A DNA stretch of 64,000 nt from positions 13,546,974 through 13,610,973 of the forward strand of contig OY482862.1 in assembly GCA_960531495.1 (NCBI GenBank), given 5' to 3'. Below, piece by piece: positions 1 to 22,877 of this stretch. The notes below the pieces were generated by a model. The model made no database searches. It saw only the letters and a list, made by a program, of their open reading frames with translations, and was not told the DNA's origin. Position 1 is the stretch's first letter, and every line of letters begins with the position of its first letter. Both the position numbers and the translations under genes were made by a program. The DNA comes from Zeus faber (taxonomy: Eukaryota; Chordata; Actinopteri; Zeiformes; Zeidae).

Positions 1-10042
<10,042 letters not shown>

Positions 10043-10079
10043 TTTGAATATTTAACCCGAAATTCCGGCCCTGAGGTGC

Positions 10080-10162
10080 ATGCACACACAAGCACACGCC
10101 CACTCACACGCGTACGCACATAATACACACACACGCACGCACATAATACACACACACGCACG

Positions 10163-10194
<32 letters not shown>

Positions 10195-10216
10195 CACACA
10201 CACACGCGTACACGCA
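10080..10216. repeat. Interrupted CA/CG microsatellite
   Basis: CA-rich tract broken by CG and TAATACAC units, just upstream of the pou2f1 first exon. Confidence 0.9.
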
Positions 10217-10784
10217 CGCACGCGCTGCCCCCGGGGTAGAGAAGTAGTTTGAAACGGATTTACGTCGGGAGCGGTACGCGATTTATCTTATCACGTACTC
10301 AAATCGTCCCGTGTTTATTACATTTTCGAATGAGATCCGAAATTGAATACAGATGTGCTCTTGTTATTGTGGGCTTACTTACGAGATATTGAAAGTACTG
10401 CGTGGAAGATTATTTACTTAAGAAAAATAAAAATAAAATAAGAACGAACTGCCTTATTCACTGTACAAACAAACACACATACACACGTATTCAGACGCAT
10501 GCATCTATTCTGAGTTTAGGGGTCCAGCCTTGAATACACGTCACTGACATGGACACTCGTACATGTCACCGTATTGTGATAATGTCCGACGCTCAGAAAC
10601 CGCCAAACTCGCACGAATGAATACGATTTATATTTGAGGCTGTCCACACATGCGGTTGGCCAGGGTGACTTATTTATTGTTATTATTACTATTATTATTA
10701 TTATTAGGAGTCATTTATAGCCCACTGCTTTTGTTAATGAAAAACTGATGTCAGTAGTGTAAGGATGTTGTCGATCCGCCGCAC

Positions 10785-10869
10785 TCACAGACAAGCTAAA
10801 TAAAATTTGTATTCGGGGCAGTATCGACATGCCGTCGTCCAAGTTTGATCCAGATCGGTCCATTATTGT
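10785..10869 (+). repeat. Local repeat family A, copy 1
   Basis: About 85 bp sharing ACAGACAA, AAATTTGTATTCGGGGCA and CCAAGTTTGATCC with copies at 11056 and 12477. Not identified. Confidence 0.7.
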
Positions 10870-11055
10870 AATTTAGTAAAAAGCGGTATTTTGTATCGTT
10901 ACCGCAACGCATGCGCATTCGCAAATGGCGGCAAATAGGTCACATGATAGCATTGCAGTCTAGTGATTGGTCAACAACCGCGCCCTCACCAAGACGGCGG
11001 CCCGTGCCGATGGGACTGAGGTCAGAACTTTATCGACGTCATGGACCCGACGATC

Positions 11056-11140
11056 CCACAGACAATCTGAATAAGATGTGTATTCGGGGCAACTCCAACA
11101 TGGTGTCATTCATGTTTCTCCCAGATCAGTTCAGTATTGT
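11056..11140 (+). repeat. Local repeat family A, copy 2
   Basis: Contains ACAGACAATCTGAATAAGAT and TGTATTCGGGGCA followed by CCCAGATCAGTTCAGTATTG. Aligned to copy 1 without large gaps. Confidence 0.7.
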
Positions 11141-11234
11141 GGATGGGGTTTGTGTTCAACAATCACTACCCGAACAAGATGCGGCCACCACACACAGACG
11201 TATAAATCCTTGCCCGCATGTGCAAGTTGACAAA

Positions 11235-11260
11235 GTACACAGATCACGTGATCTGTGTAC
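11235..11260. promoter_or_regulatory. 26-bp perfect palindrome centred on an E-box
   Basis: The half site GTACACAGATCAC is followed at once by its exact reverse complement, with no spacer and no mismatch. The centre is CACGTG (11245-11250), the bHLH-zip / USF-MYC type E-box. It lies in a CpG-rich patch (10900-11400) between two copies of repeat family A. Confidence 0.6.
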
Positions 11261-11479
11261 GGCCTGCAGTCTGCCAGGCTGTTACGAATCTGCACTCATA
11301 CCGGAGGAGAAACGGCTCCGGCAGGCAGCGCCGTCGGCTGCAATCGGCCTGCCTGCCGATTGGACACTGACTGGAATCTGCTGTTGTTTTCGGTCTGGTC
11401 ACAAGTGTGGTAAATAATGGCAAAGTAAATAGTCCATGTATCCGTGCACCAGCGGGTGCCCGCTGCAGACTCCGCGGAG

Positions 11480-11480
<1 letters not shown>

Positions 11481-11511
<31 letters not shown>

Positions 11512-11512
11512 G
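11481..11512. repeat. (CA)n microsatellite
   Basis: About 15 CA units. Confidence 0.95.
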
Positions 11513-11569
11513 GCTCCACGTGTGTGTGTTGTTTGTTTCGTTCAATAAGGATAAAGTAAATACATCTAA

Positions 11570-12020
11570 AATAAGATTCAAGTTGTTTATTTATCGCATA
11601 CATATGTATACAAGCGTACATTTATACAGTGAAATGTCATTGCAACGCACCCGGAGATTATGCACAATAAGTACTAACACAAATAGCTAACTAATTAATT
11701 ACTAAAAACTAAACTAACTGAACTAACTAACTGAACTAAATGATCCCTAAAACGTAAGGCAGTTAGTAATAGAATAAAATATAAGTAAAAAGGTAATGCT
11801 GAACTAGAATACAAAATATAAATAAAAGGAATAGACTATTATGGTATATACCGATATGTGCAGTAAAGTGGCATGTGAATAAAGTGGGGCAGTGTGTGTT
11901 GAGATATTCAGTAGAGTATACAACAGTACGGCACAGCAATACAGTAACACCAAACCAAATAATAAGAACCACCGAATAATAAAAGCACTCTGTACAAAAC
12001 TGTTTTTTAATTGGATGGGT
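11570..12020. repeat. Dispersed AT-rich interspersed repeat fragment
   Basis: Begins AGATTCAAGTTGTTTAT (also at 13236) and contains ATATTCAGTAGAGTAT (11904-11919), which recurs exactly at 32855-32870. Related pieces occur at 13525-13600 and 32636-32960. It looks like a truncated retroposon 3' region; the family was not identified. Confidence 0.5.
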
Positions 12021-12476
12021 CAAATGCAGAGGCCACATTTCACAGGCTACCATCCAAAGCATGTTTATGTGTGTGTGTGTAGGCATGTGTTGTAGTGTGG
12101 CACGTCGTGTAATGATTAAAGATTCTTCTTCTTCTTCTCAAATTGTTCCATTCGGAGAAACAGGAAACGAGCTTGTGCAGCGGATAGATGTGTATTGGAG
12201 TCTCCATTACCACATGTACGCCACTGCTCTACACTCTACTACCTGTTTTATTAATTATCAGTCTTAAATAAATATAAAACTTAAAATAATTGTCACACAG
12301 TAGTTATTTTGATTTAAAGTGTTTAATTAAAATGTCAACACACACCGGAACGGAGAGCCAAAGCACACTGAACTTTACCCCGCCTATTGCTGTCTGCAGC
12401 TATATTTATTATTATTGTTCTCCTGGCCTATCACGTCTCACATGTCAAAAGGTCTGGCACTCAGAAGCCATCCAAC

Positions 12477-12560
12477 CCACGGACACAAATGAATAAGATT
12501 TGTATTCGGTGCCGTGCACACACACCGTGGTCCAAGTTTGATCCTAATTGGACTATATTT
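12477..12560 (+). repeat. Local repeat family A, copy 3
   Basis: Contains GAATAAGATTTGTATTCGG and GTCCAAGTTTGATCC, as in copy 1. Confidence 0.7.
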
Positions 12561-12891
12561 ATAGGAGTAGTTAGCAATAAACCTTTTTTCCGGCGCCGAC
12601 ACAACAGAAAAAGACAAGCAAAAGTACCACGGGTAGTGGAGTGGAACGCTTCGTGTCATCATCCAATATGATATATACTGTATGTGCAGGTTGTGGCTCT
12701 GGGGGGCATTTCACATAGGAACGCGCTGGAACGGGAACTCAACGGGACACTGTATATTCTGATTTAGTATCTTGAATTCTTGAATCTTGACTCTTTTCAA
12801 GATTCAAGTGGGATTGGATATGCTCACTGTCCCAAAACCCTTCAGAGAACTTCACTAATAATGACTAATAATCTACTCACAATAAAAAATC

Positions 12892-12946
<55 letters not shown>
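12892..12946. repeat. (AAT)n microsatellite
   Basis: About 18 trinucleotide units. The poly-Asn open frame through it is an artefact. Confidence 0.95.
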
Positions 12947-12948
<2 letters not shown>

Positions 12949-14762
12949 GTCAGCTCAGTATCAGGGTCAGCTCAGTATCAGCTTTTAAATGCATCACCTT
13001 TCAAAGCACTAAGCTCATCGAAGTTCATCATTTTCACAACCAAAAACAGACAACGTTTTTTATACAGCCTGCTTTGTTTTATTAACATTAAAATAAGAAA
13101 ACACATCAAAAAGAGCCCTTACCTTAAGCCTTGGATGAAACGATGGGCAGTCGTCTGATAGCAAACACTGCATTTCAAGCAAAAGACAAAATGAGTATCA
13201 AGTCCTAAGATGTAGTCCTCTTCTATAATTAAATGAGATTCAAGTTGTTTATATTTAAAAAAAAAATGCATTTTTGGGGGTGGAAGGAGCCTACATTGCG
13301 TGTTGTAACGCACAACTTTGAATTCAGTACAGCAAATACCTAACATCTGCCAAACTCTGCACAGCAATTTTGTCCGAAATGACAAGAATGGACACACATT
13401 GCCAATTCCTGGTGTATGATTTATTTATTCTGCATGATGTATTTCCTCTCAATGACAACATTTTAGATTCTCCAACTTTTCGAAGAAGCATTTTTGCGCA
13501 CTAACAAAAACAATGGGAATATCTTCAAGATTCAAGACTCAAGAGGTTTATTTCTCTTATGATTATTATTGTAAGCCTATTCCTTGTCCTATTTTTATTT
13601 GGCTATAACAGGCCGAAATCAAGGTATTATATACTCTATACTTATATACTATATACTTTGAGCAGACGTGCCTTAAATAGATCTGTGAGGGCGTGGGCAC
13701 CTCCTTTAACCTTTTGAGTCGACACAGTACTGATCATATCGCCAGAAAAATCAAATTCTTCTGGCGACCTATTAAAACACTTTTCCTTATTTGACTTGAC
13801 TGCTCTGTGAATGTACTCTACTCTCCTCTGTTTTGTTCTGTCGTCTTTTCATACAGAAGGGTTCATTATTGAAACAGCAGTCTCTAGCGAGGAGGATTAT
13901 TATAACAATATGTCTGTCTAGTTCTAAATAAATCAAATGGCCCGTTCCCTGTTGCGCTTCCCTGTCCGTGGACATGGGAGGGGCCGAGGGGTTTTAAAAG
14001 TTGCTTAGTAATGTGGGGAGGGGAGCTCAGGGGCCCGCCTTTGTCAACATGGTTTACAAGGGATGAAACAGTATCCCACGGAACAGTATCCCTCAGTTGC
14101 TTTGCACACAACTGATTTCCTTTTTTGCTGTTTCCTGTCAAGAATCTTACTTAATAACATCTTGCTATAACCACAGTCAAACAAATATGCATATAGTATT
14201 ACATGTTTGCTCAGAGACTCTGGAAAAAAATGAACACCTTTAAACTGATCCTCAGGCCATTATTGTGAAACTGTACTAACATGTTTGCCCAAATTCAAGC
14301 CACATGAATGGAAGTGGAAAAAAACCCACAATGTGTATTTGGCAAATGAGTATCGAGTAAACTAGAGAGAACACTAAACTAAACTAACTTTAAATGCACA
14401 ACTGTGATTTCCACAAACCTCTTGTTTGCGAATGTAGCCATGAAATTGCACGTTCATACTTACTAACAGAGTTATAACGTCTTTAGAAGGTTGAAGGTTT
14501 TCCCAGTGATCAAGGGCCATGAATATAAGGCCAGGGCATTTATGTTGAGGGGTTGGTTGGCATATAGACAAATCAGACCATGCAAAGAGCCGTTCTGGTT
14601 TAGCGTAATCTTATTCAGCCTTATTCCCTGTGCTACACTGCAACCTGCAGGCCAGTTTGAACAACTACAAGAAGAGAGGCGACAACAAAACCTGGTTATA
14701 TGTCAACATCAGGCAGATAACTATTCTTTCTTTCATTCTGACTTATTATTTTCTTGATTACG

Positions 14763-15335
<573 letters not shown>

Positions 15336-15565
15336 TGTCATACAGCCCCTCTCTACATTCTTTTCTAAAAGTCAGGCATAATGAACAGGAGCTTATATTC
15401 CCCGATTGGTTCTCCCGGTGCCATGTGATCCACAGAATATCAGTTATTAACTCATAAGTAAGTTCCAGCCACATCACCCAACACCTGTATGGTCGGCTCT
15501 CGCTTAAGCTAGGACTCTCTGACTTGGTTCACTTTAATTCACAGGCATCGGACCGTCCGTCCACA

Positions 15566-18500
15566 ATGAAAACAGAATTACTTCTTCATTTCAAGAAACG
15601 ATTGTTCATCCTCACAGGTAAGATTTTACTTTCTTTCATTTTTTTTTCGTTTCTGTGTAGCTGCGACCACACCTTTTCCTCGCTGGCCTTGGTTAATGAT
15701 TATCCTTCATATATGTCAAGGGACCCGGAAATGCCTAACCGCTTTCTCCACGGTAATACCGTGGGTGAAAGAGTTAATAAAATGAACTTGTAAAGGATAA
15801 AACGATGTGTTCTATTTGGTAGGAAGGGGAAGGGAAACTACAGTTAGATCAATGATTAACAGATCAAATTAGAGCTGTTCATCCTGTGTGTTACTTCCCT
15901 CAAATAAACAACATTTACAGTATACATGAAGCCTATTCTTTTGGGAAGAAAAAAAAAGACAATAAATAATCCAAAATGTTTGTGATTCGGTTTATACATA
16001 CTATTTCTGATGTCCTATTTTCAATTTCAGCCCTATCCTGCTGCAGGGCTTTGGAGGTTTCTATTCCAAATAAGGAATATGAGGCTGCAAGAGGAGGGGA
16101 CGTCACCATGACATGTTCATTCACCCCTGCCAGAACAGACTTCACATTTCTTATTCTCAAATGGGAGGCGCTACCTCTCGTAGACAACGAGCCAGTGGTA
16201 AGAAGTGAACCTCTTAAGTTAAACGGATTGAAAATATCCATCTCAAATGGCGCCGTGATGGCGCCGACAATTATCATATCCGTTTATCCGCTTTTTCATT
16301 TTTTCTAACATGTCAGTAACGGTGAAAACAAAATGGTGAATGGTATTCGGAAAGCAGTGTTTGTTCAAATTAGTACCGCATTTGCCTTTGACAAACAAAA
16401 GCATAAAAGCACGGACGTAAACAGCCAATGAGAGTGATTAACATAGACACAACATTAAAGTGGTAATCGGTAAAATGACTTTGTTAAAAAAAAATCCCAT
16501 ATTTGATTATTTACTCTTACTGAAATTCCGCATACATCTTATATCTCGTTTTTTTTTTCCATTTTTTTTTAGAAACCTGTGGCCACCTACTTTCTTAACA
16601 GTCAGACAGACATCGCTCCGGGCTATGAAGGCAGAGCGACGTTGTCTGTCGACATGGCCACATATGAGAGCGCACTTCGTTTAACCAATGTGGCCATGAC
16701 AGACAATCGCAGCTTCCAGTGCAGCGTCACCATCCCGAATGATGACGAGGGAATAACCGCCGCCGCTACGACTCTTTTGGTCTTAGGTGAGAATATACCA
16801 CTGCTGTTGTGTACTTCTTCATGCTTTCCAAGACGCTACGCCGCTCTGAAAGTATATTTGCTTCTTAAATTCATTCATTCTTGCCTCAGTTCGTATATAA
16901 GAGCATGCCTGCATTTTGATTATTAAGGAATCCAAATATGGAGGTACTTTTGAGTCCACATTTATACCCGCTCTTTTTGTTGTGAAACGACATATCTCAA
17001 GGTCCCGACAATGTTTCATTTAAAAATGGTACAGATTGGCGCATACAATACAGGAGGAAGCATACGATACAAGCAAACAATGGAAGATTAATTTCCCACC
17101 AATAAAAATGTGCATTGGGCAGTCAGCCTGAGCCAGCCCGCGCCATTCTTCATTCAGTCGGTGTATTGACAAGGCATGCTCCGAATCTATGCTCTGAAGT
17201 CAATGACAAAGAGGTGTCCTTTGGGCCTGACCCTTTTAAGGGTCAGTGCAAAATAAGCTCTTTAAGAGAAGTGAACCTCGATGGTTACATTTTGAATAAC
17301 TGTACGTTTGGACATAAAAAAATGAACCTGCATTGTATGTATTGCTTTTTTTTTGTTTTTTTGACCTTGTAAATGTAAATCATTTATATTGCAGTGGCTC
17401 CGTCGAAGCCTGTCTGCCGGATGCAGGGCAATGCAGAGTACTGGAACAACATCTCCCTCACCTGTATGTCTCAGGAGGGCTCCCCCACTCCCATCTACGC
17501 CTGGCAAAGCTACAGTGTCCAAAACATCCCCAGGCGTTTCCCCGCTAAGACCAATGAGAGTACGTGTTCTTGCATGTAGTTTATATTGCCTTCATACTCT
17601 TGACATTCTGTTTGTCCATCACATTTCAGTTTGGGCTAGGAGTCTGTGCGGGAAATGGAAATGTTCACGCGTCTTGTTTTGTGTCTTGTGTCTCGCCCTC
17701 ACTTCCAACCGCATGTTGAGGTCTTTCCTTTGTTTTGTCTCGCAGAAGACGGGGTTCTATCGCTCTATAACATTTCAATGGAGACGTCTGGATTTTTCAT
17801 CTGCACCTCTACAAATCGGATAGGTTCAGCCAGCTGCAACTTCACCCTTTCCGTGGTTCCCTGTAAGTGTGCGACGATGATAATAGCAGGTCATGTATCG
17901 TAAAAGTATGTAGTTACACGTCTGGGAGGAGACGGGTGAGGCTGTCATCAGCTCTTCCCTTTTCCTTAACATCATGGTTTCCCCTGTCTGATGTCTTTGT
18001 TTCCTCTCTAGCATCCATGAACATAGGGGCCACTGCAGGCATTATTGGAGGAATCTTAGCCGGTATCCTTATCCTGGCGATTATTGTCTACTGCTGCTGT
18101 CGAAGAAAAAACACAAAAGACGACTATGAACAAGGGTATGTTCATATTTGTCTCTGCCACGCTCACCTTCTTAACTATCAATTGAGAATTAACACTTCCC
18201 CAAAGTGTTTCTGCAATTCCTTTAGCTTTTTATAGGCGCCTGGGCTCTATGTGAGCGTGTCATGTAGATTTTGAAGTAAAATGTTTAAAACTGACCTCTA
18301 GCAAACAGGTTTCGTAATAAAAATATCTCTGTCTGTTAGTTCTCCAAAGGCAATGGAGTTCCAGGACAAACCTAATCCGGAGGCTGCAGAGCAGTATTGG
18401 GATGACGATCCAAATAGCCAGCCACGCATTGAAGAGCAGAAGCACCATGAAGAAAGAAGTGAGCGTGCTCACAGCAACTACAGCGATAATTTAGCGGGAC

Positions 18501-18934
18501 GTAGCAAACAGGAAGATGCTCAACACAGTTATGATAGTGATAAGGATAATCAACATAATGGTTACGGAGGCAGTAGTGATCGCCTCCAGGACCAGCGCGA
18601 TCGCATTCGGGGAAGTCGCGATCGCCTTGACGATCAGCGTGATCATTATCGGGGAAGCCGCGACCGCCTTGACGATCGCCGAGGAAGTCGCGACCGCCTT
18701 GACGATCACCGAGGAAGTCGCGACCGCCTTGACGATCACCGAGGAAGTCGCGACCGCCTTGACGATCACCGAGGAAGTCGCGATCGTCTTGACGATCATC
18801 GCGATCGAAGTGGCAGTCGCGACCGCCTCGATGATCGACGTTATGAGTATGGTGGAAGTCGCGAACAACTCGACTATCGCCATGATGTCAGTGGTAGGTC
18901 CAGATATGATCAACATGATGATCGTTATCAGTAA
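15566..18934 (+). CDS. gpa33: Cell surface A33 antigen-like Ig receptor
   Basis: Coding exons are 15566-15617, 16031-16197, 16573-16786, 17395-17559, 17746-17862, 18012-18135 and 18340-18934, with consistent phases and GT/AG borders. The product has a signal peptide (start MKTELLLHF, likely cleaved near SCCRA), then an Ig V-type domain with Cys pair MTCSF and FQCSV. A C2-type domain follows (PSKPVC, SLTCMSQEGSPTP, GFFICTS), then a glycine-rich transmembrane helix (IGGILAGILILAIIVYCCC). The motifs and exon order match mammalian GPA33, an epithelial (intestinal) surface antigen. The tail is longer than in mammals: it is strongly charged and contains repeats of GSRDRLDDHR (18609-18860), encoded by an in-frame 30-bp tandem repeat. 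The membrane Cys cluster is consistent with palmitoylation. Its position next to pou2f1 supports orthology. Confidence 0.93.
18609..18860 (+). repeat. Coding 30-bp minisatellite in the gpa33 tail
   Basis: Tandem 30-bp units, each coding for GSRDRLDDHR or a near variant. Four middle units (about 18684-18803) are almost identical in DNA, showing recent expansion or homogenisation. Outer units diverge (DDQRDHYR, DDRRYEYG). Confidence 0.9.
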
Positions 18935-20160
18935 AGAAACAAATAGGACGAGCCATACTTTCACCAAGTAAGGTATCCCTGTCATACTTGTTTTTTAATC
19001 TTGTTAGTGCTATATTGCATACTTTGGCAAATCTTTTATTGGCTTGATTCATCGCATTTCATCACAGAGAGACAATCTCAAGGGCTCATCAGCAGTTAAC
19101 CATGCAGTAGACACATTTTAATTTAACCTATTTTAGCGTAAGATCCATTAACACACTTGAAATATAGTTGACCATTACACTCCAAATGAACTTCTAGTTG
19201 AATTTGGCAGGACCTAAAGCAGTTATCAGCATTATCAATTTGTATCAATAGGAAGGAATTTTTTAGTAGGGTAGCGTTCTGTTAACAGCTCACATTGCTC
19301 TGCACTGGCACATTCCTCCATTGCTTCCAGATCCGTAAAAAGGCTCAAACAGCTTGCAGTACGTAGGCTGTGACCATGAATGGTTGGTGTTATATGAATG
19401 TATTAATGGACGATGTTGGCATTAAGAATATCCGAGATCTATGTATTCAAATGCTCTTTTTGTAGAGGTTGTAGAATTAGTTTGTACCAGGAAGAGATCA
19501 GTGTGCCCCGGCAAAGATTACACATTACTCAGGGCACATTACACATTACTCATTGTTGTTGTTGTTTTATCAAGTTGTCCAATAGCAGCTTCTGATACCA
19601 ATGAAATGTTTGTTTTTTTCTGTTCTCCAAATCACTCCAACATTTACTTTGGATGTACTTGAATGTAAATTGTTATTAGCAGTTGTAAAGACGATTATAG
19701 TCTTTTATTTTTTGTTGTTTTCTTTTTTGTATTTTTTTTTGTATTTTTTTTGATAGGATGTTTCCCACCGTAGGCCAACACGGCCGCGTGTGCAACTGAA
19801 TTTGGATTTTTAAATAGAAAATGTTCTTCTGGGATATAAGGAACTCGTCAATCAGTTTGCATGGCAAACGTTTTGTCTCCTACTGCTTTGAGATGACAAC
19901 ATCTGTGACCTCTGAATTAAAGGAAAAGCACAACACGTGTGACTTATCTGACTTACTGTAAACTCCCGAGACTGTGAAGATCGACCTGGTTTTACAGAAG
20001 CAACACCCTCCCCGGCGCTCGCACTCGCTCTACCGGGGCAGCATTTTTATTATTATTTTTATTTGTTATTATCATTATTATTATCATGATTGTTGTTTTT
20101 CATCAAAACCGAATCCGTAATTCTGCTCTGGACCGGGTCGAATTCTAAGATGGCTTCGGC
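18935..20160 (+). other. gpa33 3' UTR and short intergenic gap
   Basis: AT-rich sequence without a supported exon. ATTAAA at 19916-19921 is a plausible poly(A) signal for gpa33. T-rich and ATT runs occur at 19700-19750 and 20045-20090. Confidence 0.45.
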
Positions 20161-20460
20161 GCCTATTTGAAAAGCCTGTTTCAGATCCAGACGCAGGGTG
20201 GGCAGAGTTTCAGTTCGTTATGGAGCAGTTGCCCCCCCCCCCCCCCCCCCCGCTGACGCAATGGTACATTCCCGTTAGTCTCCCACTGACCCGCTACTTT
20301 GGCCGTCCGTGGCGCAGAGCCCCGTCCGTCCGTCCGTCGGTGCACCACGGAGGCGTCCAGGACGCACCGACCACCATGCGGGTTTTTTATAAACCACTGT
20401 GAACCGACTGGAAAATGAACCTTTATCACTTGGCTATTCTGCTAGCCGCATCAGGTGAGT
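20150..20460 (+). promoter_or_regulatory. ildr2 promoter and 5' UTR
   Basis: GC-rich block with a poly-C run (20231-20250) and CCGT repeats (20318-20337), just upstream of the ildr2 start codon at 20415. Confidence 0.4.
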
Positions 20461-22068
20461 TGTCATGTACGTTGTACATTACTTTATAAATGTATGTATA
20501 CACGTATGCCATTAATTCTTTTTTTTTTTGCCCATATCTAGCTTGTTGTTGTACACCGACATTTTTATTCGGATTCATTTGTACGTTGTTTCTATTTTTA
20601 TTCGTCCGACTTCTCGCGTTTTCGCCGCGAACGGTAGAGAGCAACAGGTTGATTCCCGGAGGAGCAGGCTCCTGGAGCCAGCGCTTTGATGCGTTGCAGA
20701 ATAAAAGTAGATCGCTTAAAGTAGAAGCTTTGTTTTGGTTCTGGTCTTCATGTTTCCCCCCCTTTTTTGTTTTGTTTTTGTTTTTGCCAGTTAGAGCTGT
20801 GTTATACGTTTGAAACGAGCCGGTGTAGGGCTCCCCCCACGGGGCAGCGAGGCAGGACATGTGAGACTTCAGCCGGAAAAGCTGGACCGTTCCTCAGGAA
20901 ACATGCAGCGTCCTGTGGCGGAGCTTTAACCATGAGTCACTCAAGTGTACCCGGTTAAATAGCAAAGCAAACAACCCTGCGTTACACTGGGACCTGGTAA
21001 TAATATGTTGACACCCGCTGCTATCTGATGATGTCAACGACATAAAAGAGGGGAAATGTCTGTGAACAGCAGGTGTACGGTCGGTGGAGGTGGGTGCCAT
21101 GTCGCCCTCTCTCGCCATTAAAACGGATGGGGGTTCTCCTGTAACGGTTCGGTTTAAAATCCCTCGCGGCTCATTGGTCCATCACACTCAGCTGGACCGG
21201 AGGGGAGGCTCTGATTGGCTGGGAGTCTCTCCCACCTTCTAACGGGACAGGGGCAGGGGAGTCTCGGCCTTAACAATGGACTGGGCCCTAGACACAAAAA
21301 AAAACACAAAAGGAAGAGCAGAGGAATTTGGGAGTGCTGCTATGTATATGTGTCTCATCGTAGGCGATACAATGGCTACCATGCCCTGGAAATGAGAACG
21401 ATCCGACCCAAAATTCAGACCAAAGGGTTTTTTTTTTTCTTATCCCTATACTTTTCAGATTTTGGTTTACATTCAGTGATGTGTACTAAATGTGGCGTAA
21501 TCCAGCAGTTGTTAAAAAAACATATATAATTCCACTATTGACTATTGACAAATCGTAATTGGCAACAGGAACCTATAGGGGGTATACATCAATGCATTCA
21601 TGATTTGACTTGAAACTCTTGTGTGGTTATAAACTACAGTTATAAACGTACTTCCTAATCAAACTTAAAAGCCCCTGGGAAAACTAGGTAAATGGTGGGG
21701 GCTGGGGGATTTAATGTAAATACGATGTTTACTAAATTGAACCTAAGGGGATGACAGATATAAATTGCCTTTGAGGGGATTTCCTGTCTTCTGGGAAATA
21801 TTTAGAGTGAATTCCTGCTCCACCCAGGCCAAACATAGCTGGCAGCACCGTGAAACGTACCCAGAAGCCGGAGACTTCCACCGCTCCCCTTTATGATTAC
21901 AACCCCCTGCCTCTCTGCAGACTCCCCCAGCCCCCTACAAACACTGGAATTTAACCTCTGTGACCCTGGTATTAAGCAAGAGAGCCCCGCTCGCAGTGCC
22001 TGCCTCCTGTATTATAATGTTGCAAGTCATTGCTGTTACGTGTAACAAATCTCCCTCTCATGAGTCAG

Positions 22069-22118
<50 letters not shown>

Positions 22119-22823
22119 AAGGGTGTGGAGCTTTTTTAGGTGACAATGTTGTCATCACTTGTACTTTATTGTGTTCTTTTCATTCTCTCTAATATCTCAC
22201 CTTTTAACCAAACTTTCATGTAACTCAAGCTTTCATGCTTCGGCTGTATAACAAAGCCAAGGTGCCTTCTGTGGTGTTTTCAGATTACTTGACATTGTAT
22301 AGTTGAGTACATAAAGGTTTGTCTTCAGGAGGAGACTTGTTAGTCCTGTCAATTTTCTCACAATAATAGTTTGAATGTAGAGTTTATTTTTTGGGACTCT
22401 AGTTTGTTATAAGTATATTGAGTCTGTGATGGACCTGCAGCCTACAGTACACAGGATGCCATGGTTTAATAATCGTGAGTCCTCCGACTATATTCCAAAG
22501 GTAGTCGGGAGAATAAATGAATGATATTGTGCTATATGTACATCATGTTGGTGCTTACCAATGATGATACTACCCTCAAAAATTCTCACAATTTTTTAAA
22601 ATTTCTCAAAAAAACATGCTTATCCCTGCCAATAACAGATGGGAAACGGTGCATCAAAAGACTTTCCAAAGCACTACGAATGTACATGTATGTTGTATAT
22701 CCCCTCAGCTCTGTAGAAGTATGGCATGCTTATTCTGTTAACATTCAAGAACAGAGTTGTTGTTTTTTAACCTGCTGTTCACAAATGTAAAGCTTATTTA
22801 TATTTTTATTTGTTACATTTTCG

Positions 22824-22877
<54 letters not shown>

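Larger units (their letters stand above)
10250..14760. other. Intergenic region between divergent pou2f1 and gpa33
   Basis: No supported coding exon. It holds repeat family A (three copies), a 26-bp palindrome, CA and AAT microsatellites and fragments of a dispersed AT-rich repeat. Open frames here are short and lack homology I recognise. Confidence 0.6.

Noticed and set aside
10911-11417. 168-codon frame in the CpG-rich patch
   Set aside because: It crosses repeat family A copy 2 and the palindrome, has no recognised domain, and is flanked by no convincing splice sites.
18491-18985. Ile/Ala/Thr-rich minus-strand frame over gpa33
   Set aside because: Shadow of the decapeptide repeat in the gpa33 last exon.
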